A DNA stretch of 64,000 nucleotides from Nostoc sp. ATCC 53789 (GTDB taxonomy: Bacteria; Cyanobacteriota; Cyanobacteriia; Cyanobacteriales; Nostocaceae): assembly GCF_009873495.1 (NCBI RefSeq), contig NZ_CP046703.1, forward strand, positions 3,062,501 through 3,126,500, written 5' to 3'. Shown piece by piece: positions 1 through 8,561 of the stretch. Position 1 is the first letter of the stretch. Each line of letters begins with the position of its first letter. The notes below the pieces were generated by a model, which saw nothing but the letters and a program-made list of their open reading frames with translations, did no database searches and had not been told where the DNA came from. Made by a program: the position numbers and the translations under genes.

Positions 1-167
1 TGACACTCAAAAATTTTAGCTATCGCTGGTACATTCCATCCTTGGGCATTTAATCGAATTATGTGGGCACGCTCTCGTGTCCGTTGAGGAACTGTTGTCG
101 CTGACCGTAACTCCAAAAGCGTCAAATCTTCTAAATCTGTTAATCTAACTCGCAATGGAGCAGACAT
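1..167 (-). CDS. IS630-family transposase, N-terminal part, cut by window edge
   Basis: Read on the minus strand, an ATG at 167-165 opens a frame that runs off the left edge without a stop, giving about 55 residues. The start MSAPLRVRLTDLEDLTLLEL and the later stretch RERAHIIRLNAQGWNVPAIA look like the helix-turn-helix N-terminus of IS630-type transposases, which binds the terminal repeats. The catalytic DDE part would lie outside the window, so whether the gene is intact cannot be judged. It lies close to another IS630 fragment of the same orientation. Confidence 0.7.
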   Translation of the reverse strand, partial: MSAPLRVRLTDLEDLTLLELRSATTVPQRTRERAHIIRLNAQGWNVPAIAKIFEC

Positions 168-610
168 CTCGTAGAACCTATTTTTTAGACCTTCTCTATC
201 TTATATTTAATTGTAACCACCTACTTACATCTCCAATACATTCATTCAAATTGAATTAGTTGTTTACAAATTCGAATCTTCAACCATGAACAACATCGCT
301 CAATTTTGTGTTTTGGTCAGGTGAATAGGATAGCAAGTATTTTAAGTGACAGTCTGCCGCTTCAATTAATTCTTGAATACGTCCACCTTGATGAAATATG
401 GCATCATCTGTAACTACTATAGTAAAAAGAAGTAAACAGAGCGAATAACTTCACATTACAACAAGCAGCAATCATATTAACTAGCCCTTATCTCCTCGCA
501 CTTTTAACGTAAGTACTCAACAGACAGTGCCTCGTAGTAGCTCCGCTTCGTCGTCAGAATTATGTAAGCCAAGTATGGGAGGTTGAGAATCAATGCCATA
601 CTCAGATGCG
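168..610. other. Gene-free stretch with transposon debris
   Basis: Apart from the transposase relic at 280-420, I see no open gene here. The sequence is AT-rich and ends at the convergent or co-oriented 3' end of the isomerase gene. A short GC-rich repeat-like piece lies around 528-556 and may be a small dispersed repeat. Confidence 0.5.
280..420 (-). pseudogene. IS630-type DDE transposase fragment
   Basis: The minus strand encodes IVVTDDAIFHQGGRIQELIE followed by AADCHLKYLLSYSPDQNTKL and then a stop. This matches the region of IS630 transposases around the second catalytic Asp (usual form LDNASFHK) and the following YSPDLNPIE block. The third acidic residue region has decayed: the expected LNPIE reads QNTKL. 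No start codon is in frame nearby. It is a short relic and cannot be active. Whether it came from the same element as the fragment at the left edge is unknown. Confidence 0.7.
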
Positions 611-1402
611 TTAAGCTTTATCGCCCTCCCCCTGTCCTTCTATGCCCTTCTCCCCTTGTGGTGCAGACATGATTCGCTTTTGCTGTTCTTGTAACCAGGT
701 TTCAAAGAGTTCATTCAGTAGTCGGACTTTCATAAATTCATCTAGTTGTGCGGGGATAAATTTTTCCAGCCGCAAAATCACGAACCACTCGGCGATGCGG
801 GTAGGGGGCAATATCTGACCTGGTTGACTGCTAGATAGCATTTGCACCATTACCGGATGTAGTGCATTCAGTTCAATCGGACCTACTAAGCCGCCAGTTT
901 GGGCTTCTGGCCCGAGCGAATATTCACGCGCCAAGTCAGCAAAAGAATTTTCTTTTGCCTGAATCCGAAAGTAAAGTTCTTGGGCAATTCCCACATCCTG
1001 GGTTCGCAGTAGGGAATAAATTACTTTGTCTAGTTTTGCTTTGGACTGAAAAAAGTAGGATTCCAGTTTATTACCCCAAGTGGCTTGCTTGAATTTTTCA
1101 ATTTTAAGCTTACGAGTTGTAATAACTTCTAGCTGTTCGGTAGTTAGCCCTTGATGTGCCATCCAAGCCTGGATGTCTTCTTCATTTTTGAACTGTTTTT
1201 CAACGTAAAACTGCTGTTTGGCTTGGGCTATTTCCTCAGGTGTACACTCTATTGCTATCTTCTCGGAGCGGGAATTTTGCTCTATGGCCTCATCGATGAT
1301 CAATTCTCTCTGCAACTGTGGCAGCATTTGGTAATTTCCTAGCAAGGAAATCAGCTCACTTGCTGTGATTGTACGATTACCGATTTGGATCGCTTCAGTC
1401 AT
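611..1402 (-). CDS. Parvulin-type peptidylprolyl isomerase
   Basis: A 263-residue protein with a SurA-like N-terminal helical part (about 1-110) and a PpiC/parvulin rotamase domain at about 120-220, recognisable by SFADLAREYSLGPEAQTGGL and the following hydrophobic block. Such enzymes catalyse cis-trans isomerisation of prolyl bonds. No signal peptide is visible, so a cytoplasmic or secretion-associated role is likelier than a periplasmic one; homologues in cyanobacteria often sit next to type I secretion genes, which are not visible here. The Gly/Glu-rich last 14 residues are encoded by a repeat-like CCCCTTGTCC-type tract and may be a recent C-terminal extension. Confidence 0.8.
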   Translation of the reverse strand: MTEAIQIGNRTITASELISLLGNYQMLPQLQRELIIDEAIEQNSRSEKIAIECTPEEIAQAKQQFYVEKQFKNEEDIQAWMAHQGLTTEQLEVITTRKLKIEKFKQATWGNKLESYFFQSKAKLDKVIYSLLRTQDVGIAQELYFRIQAKENSFADLAREYSLGPEAQTGGLVGPIELNALHPVMVQMLSSSQPGQILPPTRIAEWFVILRLEKFIPAQLDEFMKVRLLNELFETWLQEQQKRIMSAPQGEKGIEGQGEGDKA

Positions 1403-1609
1403 TAGCTTTCGGGCATCTCAATAATATCTAGTTTGTTAAAGAAGCTAAACCGTAGCTCATTCACTGGGAGCTTTTGTCTTAATTTTACCGAGTTAGGTAC
1501 ACTTACCTCACTTTTTCAATAATTACACACTTTAAAATATACAGATCATATATGTTTGTATAAAAGTTTTACGTAAAATAAGACAAGATTAAAAGGGATA
1601 ATCCCGCTT

Positions 1610-2983
1610 CTAAGAAACCAGATTTTCTGAGGATTGAGGAATCAACTCAAAACCAAAAGCCTGGGCTTTTTTGTGGAGATTATTAACCATTCGCTCACGA
1701 TAACGTTGCTCATAATAATCCATACCAGGATCGGTATAATCTCCTCCGGTTGTCCAAAGTTTGTAAAAAATCCGGGCAATCTTATGAGCGGTAGCAGTAA
1801 TAGCTTTAGGAGAGCCAAGTCGAGAACGTAAGCGACGATAAAACGCACCCAAAGCAGAATGACTTTTACCAGCAGTTTGTGCTGCCATGCGGAAAGCATT
1901 GGCGGCGCGGTTGACTACAGGACGAGTTTGAGAACTTTTAATTTTGCCACCAGTAATGCGGCTGCCAGGGCAAAGACCAAGCCAAGAAGTAAAGTGTTTG
2001 ACTGTGGGGAACCGACTGGGATCTAAACCAACTTCAGAAAGAATAATTTGTACTGTCAGGACACCAAGACCGTCAACGCGGGTAAAATCTACTCCACTCA
2101 TGCGGTAAAGATGAGTACGCAAATCAAACGCAGGTTCATTACCTTGAGGTTTATGACGAATATGCTTGGGTGGAGAAAGAGGTGACTGAGAAATATCAAT
2201 TTTGTCGTTAAATTGACTTAAGCACTCCTCAATCTGACGGTCACATTCGGCGATTTGGGATTGGTAGACATCATAGAGATGTAGCTCTTGTTGTAAGACG
2301 AACAAATGTTCTTTTCGGTAATCACCATTAAGCGCAGCTGCAATTTCCGCTTCACTACGTTTGACGCGATGATGTTTTTTAGCTGCAAGTACTTGCGGGT
2401 CATGTTCCCCGCCGACAATAGCACGTATGATTGTCATACCCGTAGTACCTGTAATATCACTGACTGCTTGATGCAGTTGTATGTTCATTTGAGTTAAAGC
2501 TTTCTGCATCCGTTGGATATGTACACTGGCACTTCTGATGAGACTATCACGTTGGCGGATATAGCTACGTAAAATACAAATTTCATCTTCTGGACGAAAA
2601 GAACCTGACAACAATCCATAACTGTGCAACTGTTGCAGCCATTGGCAGTCTAAAACATCTGTTTTGCGCCCAGGTAGAGTTTTGACGTGGTGAGCATTGA
2701 CCAGCTTGACCTCAAAGCCACGAGTCTCCAAAATTTGAAACAATGGAATCCAGTACACACCTGTTGATTCCATTGCTACAGTCTCAACCCCAGACTCAGT
2801 TAACCAATCTGCGATCGCGTACAAATCAGCCGTGTAACAACCAAAACGTCTCACACATTCGTTGGCACGTCCTGATGGCACACATACCCAATGATTTTGG
2901 GCACCAATATCAATACCAGCAGCATTTGGGTGAATCGGATCTAGTTTAGATGCTTGATTGGGAGATTGCCGTTTTTTCGCCAT
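1610..2983 (-). CDS. IS110-family transposase
   Basis: The start at 2983 (MAKKRQSPNQ) is preferred over an in-frame ATG 38 codons upstream because AGGAGA lies a few bases before it. The 457-residue product has the RuvC-like DEDD domain at the N-terminus (GIDIGAQNHWV with the first Asp, MESTGVYW with the Glu, GRKTDVLDCQWL with further acidic residues), a coiled middle, and the Tnp_20 C-terminal domain (VDGLGVLTVQIILSEVG, FTSWLGLCPGS, then the catalytic-serine region SQTRPVVNRAANAF). IS110 recombinases insert without terminal inverted repeats, guided by an RNA encoded in the element's own non-coding end. The frame is complete, so the gene may be active. Element ends were not determined. Confidence 0.93.
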   Translation of the reverse strand: MAKKRQSPNQASKLDPIHPNAAGIDIGAQNHWVCVPSGRANECVRRFGCYTADLYAIADWLTESGVETVAMESTGVYWIPLFQILETRGFEVKLVNAHHVKTLPGRKTDVLDCQWLQQLHSYGLLSGSFRPEDEICILRSYIRQRDSLIRSASVHIQRMQKALTQMNIQLHQAVSDITGTTGMTIIRAIVGGEHDPQVLAAKKHHRVKRSEAEIAAALNGDYRKEHLFVLQQELHLYDVYQSQIAECDRQIEECLSQFNDKIDISQSPLSPPKHIRHKPQGNEPAFDLRTHLYRMSGVDFTRVDGLGVLTVQIILSEVGLDPSRFPTVKHFTSWLGLCPGSRITGGKIKSSQTRPVVNRAANAFRMAAQTAGKSHSALGAFYRRLRSRLGSPKAITATAHKIARIFYKLWTTGGDYTDPGMDYYEQRYRERMVNNLHKKAQAFGFELIPQSSENLVS

Positions 2984-3175
2984 TTTGGTTCTCCTAGTCT
3001 CAAATTTTTTCAAAATTGAGAGTGTGCCCTGACCCAGGTTGACGGAATTATACAGTCTTCTAAACGGGATAGCGTCTAAGCGCTTCACCAATGCCATTGC
3101 CGTTACAACCTAGAACCACGCTTTTATACGGGCGAAGAACACCATTGAGGGAGCGGTCTTAACTGTCAAGACACA
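2984..3175 (-). ncRNA. Possible bridge/seek RNA region of the IS110 element
   Basis: Known of the family: IS110-group elements carry a structured RNA of roughly 150-250 nt in the non-coding stretch upstream of the transposase. Seen here: about 190 nt upstream of the transposase start on its own strand, with TTGACA near 3170 on the minus strand, a TATAAT near 3047-3052, and several short self-complementary segments. An upstream in-frame ATG makes part of it formally open. The assignment is by position only; boundaries and guide loops are not determined. Confidence 0.3.
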
Positions 3176-3564
3176 ATTTTAATATAAACTTTTTTTGGAG
3201 ATATCTATTGGTTTCTTTCATCCATTGCGGACATAGCCTCGTCCGTCAACCGCTTTTATGAAAGTGGGTTAAAACCTAATAGCGGTTCTCGACCTGGTGA
3301 GATAAGTTTTATAAGCTACTAAAGCTAGAAAAAAAGATTTGGGTGTACCTCAGTAGCTTAGAAAAGGCTATACTTCATTGACTGTAACGTCGAAAACCCA
3401 TTAATTTATCCGAGATTGGCAAAATAGGGTTATTCCTCTTTCTCTCCCAGCCAGGAGTTGGGTAAAATCTTCTAAGTGCAGGCAACCATAAATCTAGCTA
3501 TTGCTAGATGCTGTAATTCTCTCAAACGCTATAATCTACATCTGTTGCACAGAGAGATTAACTT
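3176..3564. other. Intergenic stretch between IS110 region and the 444-residue gene
   Basis: No gene is visible. A fold-back pair AACCGCT near 3248 and AGCGGTT near 3281 could mark structured DNA or part of the IS110 left end. The rest is ordinary AT-rich upstream sequence. Confidence 0.4.
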
Positions 3565-4899
3565 GTGGATGTCATATTAGAACGATCGCACGAATTAAAA
3601 CAAGCCTTAGTTGATTTTGTCCTTGATGCTGAAGGCGAACTGGCACAAGCACTGGAAACTTATGCAGCAGAACAGTTGCGCCGTGGAAGTGGGGATAGTA
3701 CACAGCAGGACTTAATCATTGATAGCTTTCTAACAGCAGGAAAAGTCGGTGATAAGTCTCCACTAGAGTTGTTTATCGAAAGCCATCCAGATTTAGAAGA
3801 GAGCGATCGCAATCTGATCAAAAGCTGGCATCATAGTTTTATTGGTTTATTTGCCATTACTAACATCCTACCTGATGGCTTTGAATTGACTAACTGGTTA
3901 ACAGATAAATGCTACGTCGTCAAGCCTAATAATACCCAAACATTACAGGCAATATCTCGGTTGAGAATAGGAGAAATTTTACTAACTCGCATTTCTCCTG
4001 TTACCGACAGCTACTGGATGTTTTCTGGACCTTACACAATAATGGGTAAATTAGGGAAACCAAAACTGGCTGTAGCCATTGGCAATTTCAAAGAAAACTA
4101 TAAAAGTAATCTTTACAGCGATGCTCCAGACTTGCTAGAAGAAGCTTGGCAGTCAGTAGAACAATATCATCAGCAGTTTGTGGACTTTTTTGGCACTGAT
4201 GAAATCACCCTACCTGGATACCAACTTAATAAAAAGATAGGGGAATTTCAAGAAGTAATTACTGAAAAAAACTTCGCAGCCGCAGGAATTGATACTTCCA
4301 AATCCTTGGCGGAAGTGGCAGAAGCCGCTGGTATTGGAGACGAGGAAATCAAAGCAGCAGCACAAGAGTTTGGCGCTGATTCTAATGTAGTCTCTCAGTT
4401 GTTAAACAGCAAAGGCGGCAATAGCAAAATGGTTATGCCAAAGGTTGATTTACCTGCCGAACTCAAGAAAGCAGAACAGGTAACGGCTCTTTCTCATCCC
4501 CGTTGGGGACAAATGTTTTTACCAACATATAGTAAGGTACAAGCAATCTTATCAGCAGAAGACTGGCAGAGTGTTCAAGGGGCGGAAAAACTAGTTCGCT
4601 ACTATCTCGAAGATAAAAGTATTAATGCCTTTATTTGGCATCGATTAGCGCAACAATATCCAACTCAATTAGAAAATGTGTTGCAAATAGTTCTGCAACG
4701 TCCAGAGTTTCACCTTGAAAGCGACTTGGATGTGATTTTGCAAGAATTCCACAAACCGATTGAGCCGGAGCTACCAGATATTGCTAGTGTACCCATACAT
4801 TTGCATAACTTATTTCAGGAAGCTTTAGGAGAAGTTAACAAATCGAAACCAAAGGGTAAAGGGCAAGCAAAGCCAGCAAAGGGTTTTCAACGAGGTTAG
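3565..4899 (+). CDS. Conserved-looking protein of unknown function
   Basis: A 444-residue soluble protein read from a GTG start at 3565, the first start in the frame after the upstream stop region; an AGAGAG tract lies just before it. I do not recognise the family. It begins with an acidic helical region (LKQALVDFVLDAEGELAQAL), has a mixed middle domain with many aromatic residues (SYWMFSGPYTIMGKLGKPKL), an Ala/Glu-rich helical segment around 235-290, and ends in a Lys/Pro/Gly-rich tail (SKPKGKGQAKPAKGFQRG) that could bind nucleic acid or be disordered. No signal peptide or membrane segment is seen. It stands alone, flanked by two insertion sequences. Confidence 0.75.
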   Translation: MDVILERSHELKQALVDFVLDAEGELAQALETYAAEQLRRGSGDSTQQDLIIDSFLTAGKVGDKSPLELFIESHPDLEESDRNLIKSWHHSFIGLFAITNILPDGFELTNWLTDKCYVVKPNNTQTLQAISRLRIGEILLTRISPVTDSYWMFSGPYTIMGKLGKPKLAVAIGNFKENYKSNLYSDAPDLLEEAWQSVEQYHQQFVDFFGTDEITLPGYQLNKKIGEFQEVITEKNFAAAGIDTSKSLAEVAEAAGIGDEEIKAAAQEFGADSNVVSQLLNSKGGNSKMVMPKVDLPAELKKAEQVTALSHPRWGQMFLPTYSKVQAILSAEDWQSVQGAEKLVRYYLEDKSINAFIWHRLAQQYPTQLENVLQIVLQRPEFHLESDLDVILQEFHKPIEPELPDIASVPIHLHNLFQEALGEVNKSKPKGKGQAKPAKGFQRG

Positions 4900-5387
4900 T
4901 AACTCACCGTTCGCGTAATAGCATTCATGCTCAAAATCAAATAACGCTTCGACTCGGTGTTAGCGCAGAGTTTCTGTAGCTTCTTGTAAAAATTTTTTTG
5001 ATGACATTTGGGAATGCCATAGCGATCGCCTGTTTGTGGAAAGCGTGTTTCTTTACATATCCCTTATTTCATCAAATTAATTCTCTATTAGGCGAACGGT
5101 ACACAAAAAACCCCGACTTGATAGCCGAGGTGGATGGGAGAAGTCTAAATGTCGATGAGATATAGCGATACCGAAATCTGTTTTTATTAGTTAATACTAG
5201 TTAGGTAGTTAAGTTTAGTTATTGCTAAGTTATGTAAACAAATTTAACAGAAATATTACAAATGGTCAACTAGGCTTGACAAAAAATTCTGATAGCTACT
5301 ACAAGAACTACTTATCAGTCAGAGTATAGGATTTTTTTAGAGATGGGGTAAACGCAATAGGCAAAATAAAACGGGTTACTGGCTAAG
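4900..5387. other. Gene-free stretch with a minus-strand hairpin
   Basis: No coding gene seen. It contains a repeat-like GC-rich piece near 4935-4975, a minus-strand terminator-like hairpin at 5105-5130, and AT-rich sequence up to the IS630 left end. Confidence 0.5.
5105..5130 (-). terminator. Terminator-like hairpin on the minus strand
   Basis: Read on the minus strand, CCTCGGC and GTCGGGG pair over 7 positions (two G-U) around a 6-base loop, followed directly by TTTTTT. On the plus strand the same arms have two mismatches and no T-run, so it fits a minus-strand transcript. No minus-strand gene lies upstream for more than 1 kb, which suggests an unannotated small RNA. Confidence 0.5.
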
Positions 5388-5480
5388 TACAGCTTTGCTT
5401 AAATTCGTAGCGAATTGACAGGGGTAAATTGTTGACGGTAAGGTGAGGATACGTGGACTATCCCTCAAGCATTCGGTACT

Positions 5481-6638
5481 ATGGCTGGTCGGCAAAAAAC
5501 CTACAAGGTGCAGCTAACAGAAGAGGAAAAAGAACTGTTGCAGCAGCAAGCGAATGCCCGAAAAACAGGGCAAAGCAAAGGCAAACGAGCCAAAATAATA
5601 CTTACAACTGCTGAAAATTCAGATTGGACAGATGCTCAAATTGCTCAAAATATCGGCTGTTCACAAGCCCTTGTTCGGAAATGGCGCAAACGTTGGTGTC
5701 AAACTCGTAGTCTAGAAGAAGCACCCCGTCCAGGTCGTCCTCGGATATTTGAAGCAATTATACGAGCAAAAGTTACTGCGTTCGCGCTTCGCGTTGCCGC
5801 AGGCATCGCTTGCAGCAACCCAACGGATTTTGATCTTCCCTTGGCGAGGTGGAGTTGTAGCGATATTGCAGCACATCTAGTCACGCTAGGCATTGTAGTA
5901 TCCATAGCGACTTCAACAGTCTGGCGATGGCTAAAATCTGAGCGGATAAAACCTTGGCGGTTTCATACTTGGATGCATCGGATTGATGATAATTTTGTTG
6001 CAAAAGCAACCCCTGTACTTAAACTGTATGCTCAGGCAAAATTTTTGATTAAAGCTGGATTCTGGGTGGTATGTGTGGATGAAAAAACTTCCATCCAAGC
6101 ACGATCCGGCTTACATCCAAATATTGGGGCAGGTGTCAAACAACCAGTTCACTTTGCAGCCAGATATGCCCGAAAAGGAGCAACACATCTTTTTGCGGCT
6201 TTGAGCGTTGCTGATGGTCTGATTTATGGTTGTTGTCGCCCAACAAAAACATTCCTTGATTTTCAAGGATTTCTTTTAGAAGTATTGATACCAGAAGCCA
6301 TTCGTCGGGGTATGCGCCATATTTATTTAATCCTTGACAACGGCTCTACCCATGCCCCAAAACAATTACAGGCTTGGTTGAATCAGAAGCAAAAAGAAGA
6401 CGGTTGGAATTTTACGGTGGAAGTGGTCTGGCTACCAAAATATGCTTCATGGTTAGATCAAATTGAAATTTGGTTCAGCATTTTACAACGTAAATTACTG
6501 ACTCCAAATGATTTTCCTGACCTCAAGACCTTACAGCAACGTATAACTGATTTCATCGTCCGTCACAATGATTCAGCCCAACCAATCAAATGGTCATATA
6601 CAGTAGCCCAGATGATGGAGAAATTCGCTACGAATTAA
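5481..6638 (+). CDS. IS630-family transposase
   Basis: A 385-residue transposase with an N-terminal helix-turn-helix (TDAQIAQNIGCSQALVRKWR, about 50-70), a GRPR linker motif near residue 84, and a C-terminal DDE domain: VCVDEKT holds the first Asp, LILDNGSTHAP the second, and YASWLDQIEIWFS the final Glu. It catalyses cut-and-paste transposition into TA. A run of eight extra residues (FALRVAAG, about 101-108) comes from a 24-bp repeat inserted between ACTGCG and ATCGCTTGC; because 24 is a multiple of three the frame survives. The gene ends inside the right terminal repeat. Confidence 0.93.
   Translation: MAGRQKTYKVQLTEEEKELLQQQANARKTGQSKGKRAKIILTTAENSDWTDAQIAQNIGCSQALVRKWRKRWCQTRSLEEAPRPGRPRIFEAIIRAKVTAFALRVAAGIACSNPTDFDLPLARWSCSDIAAHLVTLGIVVSIATSTVWRWLKSERIKPWRFHTWMHRIDDNFVAKATPVLKLYAQAKFLIKAGFWVVCVDEKTSIQARSGLHPNIGAGVKQPVHFAARYARKGATHLFAALSVADGLIYGCCRPTKTFLDFQGFLLEVLIPEAIRRGMRHIYLILDNGSTHAPKQLQAWLNQKQKEDGWNFTVEVVWLPKYASWLDQIEIWFSILQRKLLTPNDFPDLKTLQQRITDFIVRHNDSAQPIKWSYTVAQMMEKFATN
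5781..5804 (+). repeat. 24-bp small dispersed repeat inside a HIP1 site
   Basis: The 24 bases starting TTCGCGCTTCGC and ending GCCGCAGGC interrupt what would otherwise read GCGATCGC (the HIP1 palindrome) with GCG on the left and ATCGC on the right. Similar TTCGCG.AGCG tracts occur at 16887-16921 and near 40610. It resembles the 21-27 bp small dispersed repeats known from Nostoc genomes. Confidence 0.7.
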
Positions 6639-6821
6639 TGCAAAGCTGTACTAAGAAAGTGGGATGAAAATGAGAACCGATCTGCTTTAGAGTTAGAAAA
6701 CTGAGGGATTAGCTGCATCAATCAAGGCAGTTGGAATTAAGCCAGAGATTTGAGAAGCTAGCTACTAGATCACCAAAGTCTTTACAATTCCTTTGTTAGC
6801 TCAAAAAGTATTTCTCGACCT

Positions 6822-7658
6822 ATGACGAATCAAGCTCCTATTCCGGTTATTGTCAACGGTGCTGCTGGTAAAATGGGCCGTGAGGTGATTAAGGTAGTGG
6901 CGCAAGCGCCTGACTTAAACCTAGTGGGTGCAATTGACCACAGTTTGGAACATCAAGATAAAGACGCTGGAGAATTAGCGGGTTTAAGCGAACCCCTGGA
7001 AGTGCCAATTACCAATCAATTGGAACCAATGTTAGGGTATGTAGCTGGCGACAGACAGTCTCCTCCAGGGGTAATTGTAGACTTTACTCATCCCGATTCA
7101 GTTTATGACAATATTCGTAGTGCGATCGCCTACGGTATTCGTCCTGTAGTTGGAACCACTGGGTTAAGTCCAGAACAAATTCAAGACTTGGCAGACTTTG
7201 CCGACAAAGCTAGCACTGGTTGTCTAATTATTCCTAATTTTTCCATTGGTATGGTGCTGTTACAACAAGCCGCGATCGCAGCCTCAAAATATTTTGACCA
7301 TGTGGAAATTATCGAACTGCATCACAACCAAAAAGCTGATGCTCCCAGTGGTACTGCCATTCAAACGGCGCAGTTACTAGGAGAATTGGGTAAAACTTTT
7401 AACCCTGCTCTTGTAGAAGAGACGGAGAAATTACCAGGGGCGAGGGGCAGTATAGCAGATGAAGGGATTAGAATTCATAGCGTGCGCTTGCCAGGACTGA
7501 TTGCTCATCAAGAAGTTATTTTTGGCGCAGCAGGACAGATTTATACTTTACGACATGACACGAGCGATCGCGCTTGCTATATGCCAGGAGTGCTACTAGC
7601 GATTCGCAAAGTCTTAGCGCTAAAGTCGTTAGTATATGGATTAGAAAAGATACTTTAG
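6822..7658 (+). CDS. dapB: 4-hydroxy-tetrahydrodipicolinate reductase
   Basis: DapB reduces 4-hydroxy-tetrahydrodipicolinate to tetrahydrodipicolinate with NAD(P)H, the second committed step of lysine and diaminopimelate synthesis, in the cytoplasm. The 278 residues are full length for the family. The N-terminal Rossmann motif is [12 protein letters not shown] (11-22); VGTTG lies near 110-114; the catalytic signature [15 protein letters not shown] spans 165-179 with the His pair at 167-168 and Lys171. The start at 6822 directly precedes the conserved N-terminus. It follows the IS630 element and is followed after 39 bp by a membrane-protein gene on the same strand. Confidence 0.96.
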   Translation: MTNQAPIPVIVNGAAGKMGREVIKVVAQAPDLNLVGAIDHSLEHQDKDAGELAGLSEPLEVPITNQLEPMLGYVAGDRQSPPGVIVDFTHPDSVYDNIRSAIAYGIRPVVGTTGLSPEQIQDLADFADKASTGCLIIPNFSIGMVLLQQAAIAASKYFDHVEIIELHHNQKADAPSGTAIQTAQLLGELGKTFNPALVEETEKLPGARGSIADEGIRIHSVRLPGLIAHQEVIFGAAGQIYTLRHDTSDRACYMPGVLLAIRKVLALKSLVYGLEKIL

Positions 7659-7697
7659 ACTTTAAATACACTATTCAGCATTCATCACTCAGCACTC

Positions 7698-8384
7698 ATG
7701 TTAGTACCACTGACTCGCCAGAAATTTGAACAAGTTATCCCCCTAATTGCCACTGGTTTGCAGTACAAGTACTATTGGGGGAAGTTTTCAAATTTTTTGC
7801 AACGGCTGTTAATTTCTGTAGTTGCCATAGTTGTTCTATTGCTTGTGACAGTCATTTTTAAACTTGAGTTTGCTTCAATAGTATTTGTGCTGGGGGTAGT
7901 TAGCGCTTTTTTTTGGCTGTGGTATCCAGTGTTTCAAGCAAGTATGCGGAATTTGCAATGCCGCCGTTATAAGTATGGCGGCTTTTTCCGTGGTCGAGTC
8001 CTAGATTGGTGGATCACAGACCAGTTGATGGGGAAACAAGAAACAGTCAACAGCAAGGGCCAACTGGTAATTGTGGAAAACCGAGAAAAACAAATTAACT
8101 TAGAGGTGGGTGATGAAACAGGATTTACCATTGAGTTTGTAGCACCATTACGTCCTGCTCATAAAGTTATTGCTCGCGGTCAAATTGCCGAAATGGTAGT
8201 GCTGTCAAATCGTGCAGATTTAAGCAGTATTGAACAATTCAGCGATATATATATTCCCAGTCGTGACCTGTGGATTAGTGATTATCCTTATCTGCGGCGG
8301 GATTTCTTTAACGAAGTCGGTCGTCGCTTGCGTGAAGACCAACAACAAAAACCGCGTCGTCGCCGTCGTAGAGACGAGGATTGA
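7698..8384 (+). CDS. Cyanobacterial two-TM membrane protein of unknown function
   Basis: A 228-residue protein with two close membrane segments at about 35-55 (LLISVVAIVVLLLVTVIF) and 60-80 (IVFVLGVVSAFFWLW), then a soluble beta-rich domain and a very basic C-terminal tail (QKPRRRRRRDED). Proteins of this shape in cyanobacteria are often labelled phosphate ABC transporter permease, but with only two membrane segments and no permease signature I see no support for that. The gene starts 39 bp after dapB and may share its transcript. The Arg tail could bind nucleic acid or phospholipid; that is inference. Confidence 0.75.
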   Translation: MLVPLTRQKFEQVIPLIATGLQYKYYWGKFSNFLQRLLISVVAIVVLLLVTVIFKLEFASIVFVLGVVSAFFWLWYPVFQASMRNLQCRRYKYGGFFRGRVLDWWITDQLMGKQETVNSKGQLVIVENREKQINLEVGDETGFTIEFVAPLRPAHKVIARGQIAEMVVLSNRADLSSIEQFSDIYIPSRDLWISDYPYLRRDFFNEVGRRLREDQQQKPRRRRRRDED

Positions 8385-8561
8385 AAAAGAAGTCAAACAA
8401 TTTTGGATTTTAGATTGACCCCATACCGTCGATACTAAGGCTTGAATAAATAATTTTTAAATTTATTCTCGCGTTTAAATTCGAGGGCTTTAAACCTTTT
8501 TGAATTTTAAATCTTTCAATCGAAAAATTGCTGAAGGAGGTGGGATGATTTAATCAGTTTG

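Larger units (their letters stand above)
5388..6650 (+). mobile_element. Complete IS630-family insertion sequence
   Basis: Left end 5388-5416 and right end 6622-6650 are inverted repeats: both begin TACAGCTTTGC and end AATTCGTAGCGAATT, with 27 of 29 positions identical. The element is bounded by TA at each side, the target dinucleotide duplicated by IS630/Tc1 elements. The right repeat overlaps the last codons and stop of the transposase. About 1.26 kb, one gene; both ends and the reading frame are intact, so it may be mobile. Confidence 0.9.

Noticed and set aside
7698..8384. Phosphate ABC transporter permease
   Set aside because: Only two membrane segments and no permease loop signature.
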